Counted from the stretch's first letter, positions 32,608 to 42,839 are shown. The stretch: 64,000 nucleotides of DNA from Streptomyces sp. GESEQ-35 (GCF_017948485.1 NZ_JAFFSX010000033.1:1-64000), one strand, 5' to 3'. Numbers and translations: made by a program. Notes: a model not told the origin generated them from the sequence alone.

Positions 32608-32960
32608 GCGCCGCCCTCCATCTTGGACTTGATCGCTTCTGCCTTGGGGTCGAGCTTCGCGGCGGCGTGCCGCGAGTACCACCAGGCGATGAGGAACGTG
32701 GTGACGAACTGGGCGATGCCGAGGACGAATGCGACGTTGATGTTGCCGACCACCTTGGTGCCCATGAAGTCACCCGCGTAGTTGGACAGCAGGACGTACA
32801 GCAGGTACCAGGCGATGAAGCCAACGGTCAGCGGGAAAGCGAAGGAGCGGTAGGAGCGGCGCAGTTCACCGAACTCCGCGCTCTCCTGCACCTCGACGAA
32901 CTCCTCTGTGGAGGGGAGTTGGTGTTCTTCTTTCGAGGGGGGCGGTGCGTCGGTAGCCAC
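32604..32960 (-). CDS. DUF485 membrane protein (ActP partner)
   Basis: A 118-residue protein with two membrane helices and the family marks RRSYRSFAFPLTVGFIAWYL and FVLGIAQFVTTFLIAWWYSRHA. DUF485 proteins are nearly always encoded before actP and are thought to aid acetate transport. The start is the GTG at 32960 with AGGAGACTCC upstream; a longer frame to 33011 has no better site. Confidence 0.88.
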   Translation of the reverse strand: MATDAPPPSKEEHQLPSTEEFVEVQESAEFGELRRSYRSFAFPLTVGFIAWYLLYVLLSNYAGDFMGTKVVGNINVAFVLGIAQFVTTFLIAWWYSRHAAAKLDPKAEAIKSKMEGGA

Positions 32961-33214
32961 GGAGTCTCCTCGCGTTGCGGGTGGCGTTGTACGGGTGGTG
33001 ACGTGGATCACCTGAGCCGGGTGGCGATGTTAGTGGCCTCCGAGCGTGATCCAACAGGGGGCTCGATCGTGCTCGGGCCTCCTGCCCAAGGTCACGGCGC
33101 CACGCGAGGACCGGTTCAACTCCCGGCACTTCTTTCCGAAGTCACCTCGGGTAAGTCATTGCTGGCCAGCGCTGTCGGGGGATAGTTTCGCCCTGCGCCA
33201 CCCGACATGTACCT

Positions 33215-33246
33215 GCCCGAGCACCACCTGTGCCTCGGGCCTGTTT
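33215..33246 (+). promoter_or_regulatory. leader hairpin before the S8 protease gene
   Basis: The stem GCCCGAG (33215-33221) with CTCGGGC (33234-33240), extended inwards, is followed by CTGTTTCGTTT. It looks like an intrinsic terminator but lies inside the 310-base divergent gap (32961-33271), 30 bases before the protease start, and no upstream plus-strand gene ends there. A leader attenuator is the best reading. I saw no clear promoter in the rest of the gap. Confidence 0.45.
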
Positions 33247-33271
33247 CGTTTCCGGATGATGTGGAGATCCC

Positions 33272-34801
33272 ATGCCTCATCTGCGTTCCAGACGCCGGCT
33301 CGCTCTCGCCGTGCCGGTCGTTCTGTCGCTGACCGCCTCCCTCGGCTTCCTGCCCGCGGCCGCCTCGGCCGCCCCGATCGCGGAGCCGGCCGCGCAGGCC
33401 GCGGACGCACCCGAATTGGCGTACGTCGTCAACACGAAGACGGACCATCGCACCATCGCCTCGGTGAAGAAGGCGATCGCCGCGGCCGGCGGCACCGTCG
33501 TCGAGACGTACGCGAAGATCGGTGTGATCGTCGTGCACTCGGCGAACCCTGACTTCGGCGCTCAGATCCGCGCGGTCCGCGGCGTGCAGTCGGCGGGTGC
33601 CACCCGCACCGCACCGCTGACCGCCGCCGGGACGACGGACGAAGGCGCCGCACAGCTCCTGACGAAGGAGCAGGCAGCGAAGGTCGCCAAGGCCTCCGCC
33701 GCCGCGGGCGCGAGCGAGCCCCTCGAGGCCGACCAGTGGGACCTGCGGGCGATCGGCGCCGACAAGGCCGCGCAGATCAACCCGGGCAGCAAGAAGGTCA
33801 CCGTCGCCGTCATCGACACCGGCGTGGATGACACCCACCCCGACATCGCCCCGAACTTCTCCCGCTCGCAGTCCGCGAGTTGCGTCGGCGGCGTGGCCGA
33901 CACCAGTGAGGGCTCCTGGCGGCCGTACACCGCGGAGGACTACCACGGCACGCACGTCGCCGGTGAGATAGCCGCGGCCCGCAACGGCATAGGTGTCGCC
34001 GGAGTCGCGCCGGGCGTCAAGGTCGCCGGGATCCAGGTGACCGACCCCGTCAACGGCCTCTTCTACCCGGAGAGCGTCGTGTGCGCGTTCGTGTTCGCCG
34101 CCGACCACGGCGTGGAGATCACGAACAACAGCTACTACGTGGACCCGTGGCTGTACAACTGCCTGGACGACCCCGACCAGAAGGCGATCGTCGACGCGGT
34201 CAACCGGGCCCAGCTGTACGCCCAGGGCAAGGGCACCCTGAACGTCGCCGCGGCCGGCAACTCCAACCACGACCTGGACGCGGACTCCCTCGTCGACGAC
34301 TCCAGCCCCGACGACTCCACTCCCGTCGAGCGCACCATCGACCCGCACGAGTGCTTCGACGTGCCGACCATGCTGCCGGGTGTCGTCACGGTCAGCGCGG
34401 TCGGCGTGAACAACCTCAAGTCGTACTACTCCACGTACGGCAAGGGAGTCGTCGACGTGGCGGCGCCGGGCGGCGACCGGCTGTACCAGATACCCGACAC
34501 GCCCTCGAAGAACGGCCGCATCCTGTCGACGATGCCGAACAACTCGTACGGCTTCCTACAGGGCACCTCGATGGCCTCGCCGCACGCCGCGGGTGTCGCC
34601 GCGCTGCTGAAGTCGACGCACCCTAAGGCGACTCCGGCGCAGCTGCGGGCGCTGCTCAAGGCGCAGGCCGACAACCCCGGTTGCCCCGACTCGTACGACC
34701 AGGACGGTGACGGCACGCAGGACGCGGTGTGCGAGGGCCCGAAGCGTGTCAACGGCTTCTACGGATCCGGCATCGTCGACGCGCTGGACGCGGTGGAATA
34801 G
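33272..34801 (+). CDS. secreted subtilisin-like (S8) serine protease 1
   Basis: A 509-residue secreted protease. The signal peptide covers about residues 1-34 (RRRLALAVPVVLSL...ASA). An N-terminal inhibitor-like prodomain runs to about residue 140, then the S8 catalytic domain: Asp in VIDTGVDDTHPDI, His in YHGTHVAGEIAA, oxyanion Asn in AAAGNSNH, Ser in GTSMASPHAAG. The C-terminal DQDGDGTQD resembles a calcium-binding loop. It is followed by a paralogue 88 bases on, so the pair is a local duplication. The start is the ATG at 33272. Confidence 0.92.
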   Translation: MPHLRSRRRLALAVPVVLSLTASLGFLPAAASAAPIAEPAAQAADAPELAYVVNTKTDHRTIASVKKAIAAAGGTVVETYAKIGVIVVHSANPDFGAQIRAVRGVQSAGATRTAPLTAAGTTDEGAAQLLTKEQAAKVAKASAAAGASEPLEADQWDLRAIGADKAAQINPGSKKVTVAVIDTGVDDTHPDIAPNFSRSQSASCVGGVADTSEGSWRPYTAEDYHGTHVAGEIAAARNGIGVAGVAPGVKVAGIQVTDPVNGLFYPESVVCAFVFAADHGVEITNNSYYVDPWLYNCLDDPDQKAIVDAVNRAQLYAQGKGTLNVAAAGNSNHDLDADSLVDDSSPDDSTPVERTIDPHECFDVPTMLPGVVTVSAVGVNNLKSYYSTYGKGVVDVAAPGGDRLYQIPDTPSKNGRILSTMPNNSYGFLQGTSMASPHAAGVAALLKSTHPKATPAQLRALLKAQADNPGCPDSYDQDGDGTQDAVCEGPKRVNGFYGSGIVDALDAVE

Positions 34802-34889
34802 CCCGAACTCGACGGCGCGGTCTCGACGGGGCCGCGCCGCCCGGGCTTCCCGCACGGTCCGCCCGTACCACGAACGAACTGGAGAGACC

Positions 34890-36401
34890 ATGACAGCGCC
34901 TCACCCGCGCTACCGCAGAGCGATGGCGATCCCGGTCGGGATGACCATGGCGACGGCACTCGCCTTCCTGCCGAACGTCACCGCGTCCGCAGCCGAGGCC
35001 CCCGTCTCGGCCGACGCGACGTCGCTCAGCTATGTCGTCAACGTCCGCCCCGGGCACGGCGTTCCCGGCCAGGTGAAGAAGGCCATAGCCGAGGCCGACG
35101 GCACGATCGTGACGTCGTACGACAAGATCGGCGTGATCGTCGTCCACTCGGCGAACCCCGACTTCGCGAAGATCCTGCGCACGGTGCGCGGGGTGGACTC
35201 GGCCGGCAACACCCGCAACGCGCCGCTGCCCGCGCAGTCGACGACCGATGTCGGCACGCCGAAGGTGATCAGTGCGGCCGAGGCCGACGCCGCCGAGGCC
35301 GCCGACGGGCAGGACCCGTTGGAGCCGTTGCAGTGGGATCTGCCCGCCATCAAGGCGGACAAGGCGCACGAGAAGACGCTGGGCAGCTCCAAGGTGACCG
35401 TCGCCGTCATCGACACCGGTGTCGACGACACCCATCCCGACATCGCGCCGAACTTCGACCGCGACGCGTCCGTCAACTGCGTGACGGGCAAGCCCGACAC
35501 GACCGACGGGGCCTGGCGGCCGGGCGCGACGGAGAGCCCGCACGGCACCCATGTCGCCGGCGAGATCGCGGCCGCCAAGAACGGCGTCGGCATGACGGGC
35601 GTGGCGCCCGGGGTGAAGGTGTCCGGCATCAAGGTGTCCACCACCGCCGGCTACTTCTACACCGAGGCGGTCGTCTGCGGCTTCATGTGGGCGGCCACGC
35701 ACGGCGTCGACGTGACCAACAACAGCTATTACACCGACCCCTGGTACTTCAACTGCAAGGACGACCCGGACCAGAAGGCGCTCGTGGACGCCGTCTCCCG
35801 GGCCTCGCAGTACGCGGAGCGCAAGGGCACGGTCAACGTCGCGGCGGCCGGCAACGAGAACTACGACCTCTCCGCCGACGAGATCACCGACCCGGTCTCC
35901 CCGAACGACGCCACGCCCACCGAGCGGGTCATCGACCCGTCCGAGTGCTACGACATCCCGACCCAGCTCCCGGGTGTCGTGACGGTCGCGGCGACCGGCG
36001 CGAAGGGCATCAAGTCGTCCTTCTCCAACCACGGTCTGGGCATCATCGACATCGCCGCCCCCGGCGGCGACTCGACCCGCTTCCAGACCCCGGCCCCGCC
36101 GGCCACCAGCGGCCTGATCCTGGGCACGCTGCCCGGCGGCACCTGGGGCTACATGGCCGGTACGTCGATGGCGTCGCCGCATGTCGCGGGCGTCGCCGCG
36201 CTCATCAAGTCGACGCACCCGTATGCCCCGCCCGCCCTGGTGAAGGCCCTCCTGTACGCCGAGGCCGACGCCACGCCGTGCACGGACCCGTACGACATCG
36301 ACGGTGACGGCAAGGTCGACGCGGTGTGCGAGGGAACGAAGAACCGCAACGGCTTCTACGGCTGGGGCACCGCGGACGCGCTGGACGCGGTGACTAAGTA
36401 G
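34890..36401 (+). CDS. secreted subtilisin-like (S8) serine protease 2
   Basis: A 503-residue paralogue of the preceding protease with the same order: signal peptide (PVGMTMATALAFLPNVTASA), prodomain (YVVNVRPGHGVPGQVKKAIA), Asp in DTGVDDTHPDI, His in PHGTHVAGEI, Asn in AAAGNEN, Ser in GTSMASPHVAG, and a C-terminal DIDGDGKVD loop. The two proteins are alike over nearly their whole length. The start is the ATG at 34890 with GGAGAG upstream, chosen over the longer open frame from 34707, which overlaps protease 1. Confidence 0.92.
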   Translation: MTAPHPRYRRAMAIPVGMTMATALAFLPNVTASAAEAPVSADATSLSYVVNVRPGHGVPGQVKKAIAEADGTIVTSYDKIGVIVVHSANPDFAKILRTVRGVDSAGNTRNAPLPAQSTTDVGTPKVISAAEADAAEAADGQDPLEPLQWDLPAIKADKAHEKTLGSSKVTVAVIDTGVDDTHPDIAPNFDRDASVNCVTGKPDTTDGAWRPGATESPHGTHVAGEIAAAKNGVGMTGVAPGVKVSGIKVSTTAGYFYTEAVVCGFMWAATHGVDVTNNSYYTDPWYFNCKDDPDQKALVDAVSRASQYAERKGTVNVAAAGNENYDLSADEITDPVSPNDATPTERVIDPSECYDIPTQLPGVVTVAATGAKGIKSSFSNHGLGIIDIAAPGGDSTRFQTPAPPATSGLILGTLPGGTWGYMAGTSMASPHVAGVAALIKSTHPYAPPALVKALLYAEADATPCTDPYDIDGDGKVDAVCEGTKNRNGFYGWGTADALDAVTK

Positions 36402-36413
36402 CACGGCCTGTGG

Positions 36414-36440
36414 GGGCCGGGCGGTTCTTCCGTCCGGCCC
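36414..36440 (+). terminator. terminator after protease 2
   Basis: GGGCCGG (36414-36420) pairs with CCGGCCC (36434-36440), with an outer GCACGG/CCGTGC pairing extending it to about 36401-36448. Confidence 0.65.
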
Positions 36441-36450
36441 TCCCGTGCGT

Positions 36451-36465
36451 GTTGACCGGGTCAAC
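36451..36465. promoter_or_regulatory. palindrome before the CoA transferase gene
   Basis: GTTGAC-CGG-GTCAAC, a perfect 15-base inverted repeat 17 bases before the ATG at 36483. No good -10 is spaced for it as a -35, so an operator is the likelier reading. Confidence 0.4.
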
Positions 36466-36482
36466 GCCGCATAGTGCTGCTC

Positions 36483-37850
36483 ATGGCTGACATCGAGTAC
36501 GTCTGGTCCGCGCTCGGCGGTGATCCCGCTCTGGTCCCGCGGATCTCAGTGACCGCCCGAAAGGGGGCGCTCGAAGCGCGGCTTCCGGTACGGGAGTTGG
36601 CGCGGGCCTGCGTGGGCGTGTGTGCGCTGGCGGCCGCCGAGCTGGGGGCGCTGCGGGGCGGGCTGGGCGAGGTGCCCGGGGTGCGGGTGGACGACGGGGC
36701 CGTGGCGACGGCGTTCGTCAGTGAGCGGCATCTGCTCGTCGACGGGCGGGCGCCGGTCAGCTTCGCTCCGTTGTCGCGGTTCTGGCGGACGGCGGACGGC
36801 TGGGTGCGGACGCACGCGAACTATCCGCATCACCGGGCGCGCTTGCTCTCCGCGCTGGGACTGTCCGACGACCGGGTGTCCGTAGTCGAGTCGGTGCTCG
36901 CCGAGCGGTCCGCCCTGGAGGTCGAGGAGGCGGTGTACGCCGCCGGCGGCCTGGCGGTGGCGCTGCGAACGCCCGAGGAGTGGGCCGGGCACCCGCAGGG
37001 CCTCGCAGTGGCCGGGCGGCCGCTGGTCGAGCGCGGGCGGCTGGACATGACGCACGCGCGCGTGCTCGCGCCGGTCGGCAGCGGTCCGCTGCTGCCCGCT
37101 GCCGGGCTGCGGGTGCTGGACCTGACCCGGGTGATCGCGGGGCCCGTCGCCACCCGCACGCTCGCCCTGCTGGGCGCCGACGTGCTGCGCGTGGACGCGC
37201 CTCAGCTGCCCGAACTGCCCGACCAGCACGCCGACACGGGCTTCGGGAAGCGGTCGACGAGGCTGGACCTGGTGGCCGACCGGCGCGCCTTCGAGGAACT
37301 GCTCGCGGCGGCGGACGTGGTCGTCACCGGGTACCGGCCGGGCGCCCTGGACCGGTTCGGGCTGTCGCCCGAGGCACTGGCCGAGCGTCGGCCCGGGGTG
37401 GTCGTGGCACAGCTGTCGGCGTGGGGTGCGTACGGGCCGTGGCGGGAGCGGCGCGGGTTCGACAGCCTGGTGCAGGTCGCGACCGGCATCGCCGCGGTCG
37501 AGGGCTCTCCGGAGCGGCCCGGCGCGCTGCCCGCGCAGGCGCTGGACCACGGCACGGGCTATCTGCTGGCGGCCGGGGTGCTGCGCGCACTGACCGAGCG
37601 TTCGTACGACGGCGGCAGCAGGTTCGTACGGTTGGCGCTGGCGCGGACGGCGGCGTGGCTGATGGACGGGGTCTGTCCCGGGGACGCCGGGGGCTTGACG
37701 CACGGCGGGCCGGATGGCCGACTGGCTGAGACCGACAGTCCGCTCGGGCGGCTGCGGTACGCCCTGCCGCCGGTCTCCTTCGTGGGCGGTCCGGTCGACT
37801 GGGGGCGGCCACCGGGGGTCTGGGGGTCCGATCCGGCGCGGTGGGCCTGA
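36483..37850 (+). CDS. CaiB/BaiF-family CoA transferase
   Basis: A 455-residue member of the class III CoA transferase family. The conserved segment LRVLDLTRVIAGPVATRTLA, then GADVLRVDAP and VVAQLSAWGAYGPW, are typical of CaiB/BaiF proteins, and the second half contains FDSLVQVATGIA and ALDHGTGYLLAAGVLRAL. The substrate is unknown. The start is the ATG at 36483. Confidence 0.87.
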   Translation: MADIEYVWSALGGDPALVPRISVTARKGALEARLPVRELARACVGVCALAAAELGALRGGLGEVPGVRVDDGAVATAFVSERHLLVDGRAPVSFAPLSRFWRTADGWVRTHANYPHHRARLLSALGLSDDRVSVVESVLAERSALEVEEAVYAAGGLAVALRTPEEWAGHPQGLAVAGRPLVERGRLDMTHARVLAPVGSGPLLPAAGLRVLDLTRVIAGPVATRTLALLGADVLRVDAPQLPELPDQHADTGFGKRSTRLDLVADRRAFEELLAAADVVVTGYRPGALDRFGLSPEALAERRPGVVVAQLSAWGAYGPWRERRGFDSLVQVATGIAAVEGSPERPGALPAQALDHGTGYLLAAGVLRALTERSYDGGSRFVRLALARTAAWLMDGVCPGDAGGLTHGGPDGRLAETDSPLGRLRYALPPVSFVGGPVDWGRPPGVWGSDPARWA

Positions 37851-37994
37851 GGGGCGGAGGGGTGGATGGCCGGCGTGGGAGGGGGACCGAGTCCCTGAGT
37901 GTCGGGGCGCCCGAAAACGTACCCATGGGTGGAATGCCGTGTCGCCGGCCACGTGGCGCTTGCCCGTTCTGCGACGGTTGGTGAAGATCTTGGG

Positions 37995-38993
37995 GTGACC
38001 TTGACAAGACCCACTCCCGGGGTGGACGACGAAGGGGCCCTACGGCGCCCCGGTGCCGGCCGGGCTGTCGCCGTGCTCGTTCTGGCGGTGCTGGCGGCAC
38101 TGATCCCGCTGCTCGGTCCGTCCGCCTCGCTGCACGGCACCGGGGAGGCCGCCGCGCCCGGCACAGGGGGCATCGCCCTGCTCCGGACGGTGGTGTTCGC
38201 GGCGCTCTGCGTCCCGGTGGGCGAGCTGTTCGTGAACCGGCTGGCCCGGGCCGTGCCCGGCACTCCGGGCGAGGCGCCGCGCAGTTGGGCGCCGTACGCG
38301 GCCGGCGTCGGTTTCGTCGCCACGTTGGGGCTCGCCTCGGTCGTGGCCACGGGCAATCTGGTGCCGAGCAGCCTCTCCGAGATCGACGTCGGCGGCCTCT
38401 ACGCCTCGCGTGACGGCAAGCTGGCGCTGGTGGAGGTCAACGCGTTCCTCGTGGCAGGCCTCTGCGCCCTCTCCGGGCGACCGGCCACCGTCGTCTGGCC
38501 GTTGGCCGCGGTGGTCGTGGCGGAGGCGCTGCGCGCGCACCCCACGACCGAGCACGACCCGCTGATCGGCTCCGGGCTGACGCTCGTTCATCTGGCCTGC
38601 GCGACGCTGTGGGCGGGCGGGCTGCTGCACGTGCTGCGCAGGCTGCGGCACGACACGCCGACGGGAGCGGCGTTGCTGGGGCTCTACGCGCGCGTGGCCG
38701 CCGTTCTGCTCGCCGCCATCACCGCGACCGGGGTGTGGAGTTCGCTGCGTCGGATGCCGCCGGACACCGTCCTGGAGCAGCTGACGACGACGGCGTACGG
38801 GCGCGTCCTGCTCGCCAAGGTGCTCCTCGTGGCCGCCGTGGCCGCACTCGCCCTGTGGGCCCGGATCCGGCTGCGCCGCGCGGCCGACCCGCTGACCGCC
38901 TGCTCCCCCGCACGGGCGGAGGTCATGGTGCTGGGAGTGGTGGTCGCGGCGTCGGCGCTGCTGACGGCGCTGCCGGTGCCGATCAGGTGGTGA
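37995..38993 (+). CDS. CopD-domain copper resistance membrane protein
   Basis: A 332-residue polytopic protein with 8 or so hydrophobic helices. The second half matches the CopD copper-resistance domain (HLACATLWAGGLLHVLRRL, RVLLAKVLLVAAVAALALW). No CopC is fused or adjacent, and the copper role is by family only. The start is not clear: the GTG at 37995 was chosen, but the frame is open to 37899. Confidence 0.75.
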   Translation: MTLTRPTPGVDDEGALRRPGAGRAVAVLVLAVLAALIPLLGPSASLHGTGEAAAPGTGGIALLRTVVFAALCVPVGELFVNRLARAVPGTPGEAPRSWAPYAAGVGFVATLGLASVVATGNLVPSSLSEIDVGGLYASRDGKLALVEVNAFLVAGLCALSGRPATVVWPLAAVVVAEALRAHPTTEHDPLIGSGLTLVHLACATLWAGGLLHVLRRLRHDTPTGAALLGLYARVAAVLLAAITATGVWSSLRRMPPDTVLEQLTTTAYGRVLLAKVLLVAAVAALALWARIRLRRAADPLTACSPARAEVMVLGVVVAASALLTALPVPIRW

Positions 38994-38997
38994 GCCT

Positions 38998-39662
38998 TCA
39001 GTTGGTGACGAGCGCCTTGGGTGCCGTTGGCGCTTCGACGACCCTCGGCGTCCCTCTGACCAGCAGGAGCTGGGCGGCAGCGTAGGTCAGCATGATCCAG
39101 AAGTCGGGCCGTGGCAGTTGCGGCCACTCGGCGACGCCGGTGGCGATGAGGGTGTCGGAGAGCATGAAGAGGGCGCCACCGAGCCCGGCGAGCAGTCCGA
39201 ACCGGGTGACGGCCCCGTATGCCATGGCCGTGAGCAGGGCGCTGTAGCCGGCGACGGGGACGCGGAGATCGGCGGGGAGGTCCGGCCAGAGCAGGGCGAC
39301 GGTAGTGACCAGGGCAGTGGCATAGCCGAGGGCAAGGAGAGCGGCACGCGCGCGTGGGACCGTGTTCACGGCGCCGTACCTCTTGAAGAGAACGAGGTAG
39401 CAGACGTGTCCGGCCGCGAAGGAGGCCATTCCGGCGAGGAAGGCGGGCTCGGCGTCGGACAGGAGCAGGACGTCGCCGCCCCAGCCGAAGAGGAGCGCGG
39501 CGAGGAGCAGACGGGGGGCGCCGCGGACGTACGCACAGGCGGCGAGGAGGGGCATCAGCAGCGGCTTGGCCACGGTGTGCCCGGCGTCGGAGCCGACGGC
39601 GAGGAAGACGAGGTCGGCGACGGCGGCGAGGGCGAAGGCGCCGAGGAGAGCGCGCGAGCGGC

Positions 39663-39666
<4 letters not shown>
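38998..39666 (-). CDS. YhhN/TMEM86-family lysoplasmalogenase-like membrane protein
   Basis: A 222-residue protein of the YhhN family with about eight helices. The family segments are KPLLMPLLAACAY, FGWGGDVLLLSD (conserved Asp pairs), ASFAAGHVCYLVLF and GALFMLSDTLIA. The animal and bacterial relatives hydrolyse the vinyl-ether bond of lysoplasmalogens. The GTG at 39666 overlaps the stop of the upstream hydroxylase gene as GTGA, so the two are translationally coupled and likely share a pathway. Confidence 0.87.
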
Positions 39667-40532
<866 letters not shown>

Positions 40533-40580
40533 GGAGGCACCGTAGAACCGCTGGTCGTCCGGGGCTAGACGTTGTTACCC

Positions 40581-40612
40581 ACAAGTATTACCGGGGGTAC
40601 GCGCTTACTTGT
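40581..40612. promoter_or_regulatory. inverted repeat upstream of the hydroxylase gene
   Basis: ACAAGTA (40581-40587) and TACTTGT (40606-40612) are exact inverted copies 18 bases apart, in the AT-richer region between the hydroxylase and VIT genes. On the minus strand a TAATAC-like -10 lies between them. Possible operator of the lipid-enzyme operon. Confidence 0.4.
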
Positions 40613-40652
40613 TGGCGATCTCCACCAAGTCGGGCAACCTCATCGCACCCCA

Positions 40653-41363
40653 CTACACCCCCGCAGCCCCCAACAACGACCCGGCCGCGTACGTGACGCC
40701 CATCGCCAGCACCCCGCCCCCCACGTTCCGCAGCACCGCCCGTCCGGGCTCCGCCCCGCCCAGCCGCGCGCTGCTCCACCCCGTGACGACCAGCGCGACC
40801 ACGACCGACACCACCGTGACCGGGAGCCGCCAGTCCGCTCCCGGCAGCACGATCGCCAGCAACGGCAGCAAGGCGCCCACCGTGAAGGCGACGAAGCTCG
40901 CCCCGGCCGCGTGCCACGGGTTCGTCAGGGCTTCGGGATCGATGCCGAGCTCCACGCGCGCGTGCGCCTTGAGCGCATCACGCTCCGTCAGCTGGACGGC
41001 GGCCTCCCGGGCCACGTCCCGCGACAGCCCGCGTTCCTCGAGAAGCTCCGTCAGCTCCTCGAGTTCCGCCTCAGGTTCCTCCCGCAGCTCCCGCTCCTCG
41101 ACGTCCAGCGCGGCCTGCTCCGAGTCCCGCTGGGTGGACACCGACACGTACTCCCCCGCTGCCATGGACATGGAACCGGCGAGGAGGCCCGCGAGCCCCG
41201 CCGTCAGCAGCGCCGAGCGGTCGTCCGTGGCGCCGGCGACGCCGACGACCAGACCGGCGGTGGACACGATGCCGTCGTTGGCGCCGAGGACCGCCGCCCG
41301 CAGCCAGTTGAGCCGTGCCCCGAGGGCGCCGCCGTGGGGCTCGTCGTGAGTTGGTTCCGTCAC
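40653..41363 (-). CDS. VIT-family transporter (VIT1/CCC1, iron or manganese)
   Basis: A 236-residue membrane protein of the VIT1/CCC1 group. The first helices hold LNWLRAAVLGANDGIVSTAGLVVG and LAGSMSMAAGEYVSVSTQRD, and the cytosolic Glu-rich loop (VEERELREEPEAELEELTEL) is a known metal-binding element. The family transports iron or manganese into vacuoles in plants and out of the bacterial cytoplasm. The start is the GTG at 41363. Confidence 0.88.
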   Translation of the reverse strand: MTEPTHDEPHGGALGARLNWLRAAVLGANDGIVSTAGLVVGVAGATDDRSALLTAGLAGLLAGSMSMAAGEYVSVSTQRDSEQAALDVEERELREEPEAELEELTELLEERGLSRDVAREAAVQLTERDALKAHARVELGIDPEALTNPWHAAGASFVAFTVGALLPLLAIVLPGADWRLPVTVVSVVVALVVTGWSSARLGGAEPGRAVLRNVGGGVLAMGVTYAAGSLLGAAGV

Positions 41364-41514
41364 ACCGGGGAGGATCGCACCCGGGGCGCCGCCGGAGTCG
41401 TACCGACGCTCCCGCCCGAGGCACCGCACGGACATTCGCGCCGCTCGAACACCCGGACGGGATACGGCACCTGACGGACAGGACTGTCGGACCCGGCCCG
41501 TATCCTCAGTGACC

Positions 41515-42507
41515 ATGCTCGAAGACCGTACGACCGCAGTGTCGTCCCCCACAGTGTGGCCGGCCGCGTATCCCCAGGGATACGCGGTCGTTGACGTGGA
41601 GACCACGGGCCTGGCCCGGGACGACCGGATCATCTCCGCGGCCGTCTACCGGCTGGACGCCCGCGGCGAGGTCGAGGACCACTGGTACACGCTGGTCAAC
41701 CCGGAGCGGGACCCGGGCCCGGTGTGGATTCACGGTCTGACGAGCGACGTGCTCGAGGGCGCGCCCCTCTTCCAGGACATCGCCGAGGAGTTCGCGACCC
41801 GGCTGGAAGGCCGGGTGCTCGTCGCGCACAACGCCGTCTTCGACTGGCAGATGATCGCCCGGGAGTACGCACGCGCGCGGAGCGAGGCGCCGGTGCGGCA
41901 GCGGCTGTGCACCATCGCGCTCTCGAAGGAGCTGGGTCTGCCGCTGCCCAACCACAAGCTGGAGTCGCTCGCCGCGCATTTCGGCGTCGTACAGCAGCGG
42001 GCGCACCACGCGCTGGACGACGCGCGCGTGCTGGCGGAGGCGTTCCGGCCGAGCCTGTACGCCGCCGCGCAGGACGGCGTACGGCTGCCGCTGCACGAGT
42101 GCCGCCCGCTGACCGAGTGGACGGACCGGCCCGCGCCCCGGGTCGGACAGCAGGCGGGCGGCTACAGCAGCTATCGGCCCGGCAGTTGGCGGCCCGCCCG
42201 CAGGAGGCCCGCATGCCCGTATCCCAACCCCGGCCGCTACGAAGCGGGCAAAAGGCTCAAGCAGGGTATGCGCGTCGCCTTCTCCGGTGACACGTCCGTC
42301 GAGCGCGAGCTGCTGGAGGACCGGGCGACCGATGCCGGGCTCCATGTCGCGACGAGCCTGTCCCGGCTGACCAGCCTGCTGGTCACGAACGACCCGGATT
42401 CGGGCACGTCCAAAGTCGTCAAGGCCCGGCAGTTCGGCACGCCGGTGGTCGACGAGGCGGCGTTCGGACAACTCCTCGGGGACGTGGAACTGGCGTCGGA
42501 GCAGTGA
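41515..42507 (+). CDS. DEDDh 3'-5' exonuclease with BRCT-like C-terminus
   Basis: A 330-residue nuclease. The DnaQ-like domain (about residues 20-185) has DVETTG (first acidic pair), HNAVFDW and the HHALDDARV motif (DEDDh). The C-terminal region (RVAFSGDTSVERELLE...GTPVVDEAAFGQLLG) looks like a BRCT domain. Such proteins are common in actinobacteria and may edit or repair DNA. A TATCCT -10 lies at 41501-41506, so the mRNA may begin at or near the ATG at 41515. A GTG at 41509 is an alternative start. Confidence 0.85.
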   Translation: MLEDRTTAVSSPTVWPAAYPQGYAVVDVETTGLARDDRIISAAVYRLDARGEVEDHWYTLVNPERDPGPVWIHGLTSDVLEGAPLFQDIAEEFATRLEGRVLVAHNAVFDWQMIAREYARARSEAPVRQRLCTIALSKELGLPLPNHKLESLAAHFGVVQQRAHHALDDARVLAEAFRPSLYAAAQDGVRLPLHECRPLTEWTDRPAPRVGQQAGGYSSYRPGSWRPARRRPACPYPNPGRYEAGKRLKQGMRVAFSGDTSVERELLEDRATDAGLHVATSLSRLTSLLVTNDPDSGTSKVVKARQFGTPVVDEAAFGQLLGDVELASEQ

Positions 42508-42586
42508 CCGTACGGACGGGTGATTGCCGCGCGACTCGCCCGGAGCCGTCTCGCCCGGGCCACGGCGACGGCCCACCCTGTGGCGC

Positions 42587-42820
42587 ATGGCGACATGTGA
42601 AGTTTGCGGCAATCACTATGGAATGACCTTCGAGGTCCATGCGCAGGGCGCGGTGCACGTCTTCGACTGCTTCTCCTGCGCGATCCACCGCATGGCACCC
42701 ATCTGCGAGCACTGCCGCGTCCAGATCATCGGGCAGGGCGTCGAGGTCGAGGGCCAATGGTTCTGCGGCGCCCACTGTGCCCGCGCGGAGGGAAAGGTGG
42801 GGATCGTCGACAACGTGTGA
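42587..42820 (+). CDS. small zinc-ribbon-like protein
   Basis: A 77-residue, Cys/His-rich protein: CEVCGNHY, CFSCAIHRM, CEHCRV and WFCGAHCARAEG give four CxxC-like pairs and two His, enough for two zinc sites. No transport signal. The function is unknown. The start is the ATG at 42587, with no ribosome binding site, so the message may be leaderless. Confidence 0.78.
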   Translation: MATCEVCGNHYGMTFEVHAQGAVHVFDCFSCAIHRMAPICEHCRVQIIGQGVEVEGQWFCGAHCARAEGKVGIVDNV

Positions 42821-42839
42821 CCCGGTACCCGCCTGACCG

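Noticed and set aside
30982..32781. 599-codon plus-strand frame
   Set aside because: It runs opposite the actP symporter and has no recognisable protein content.
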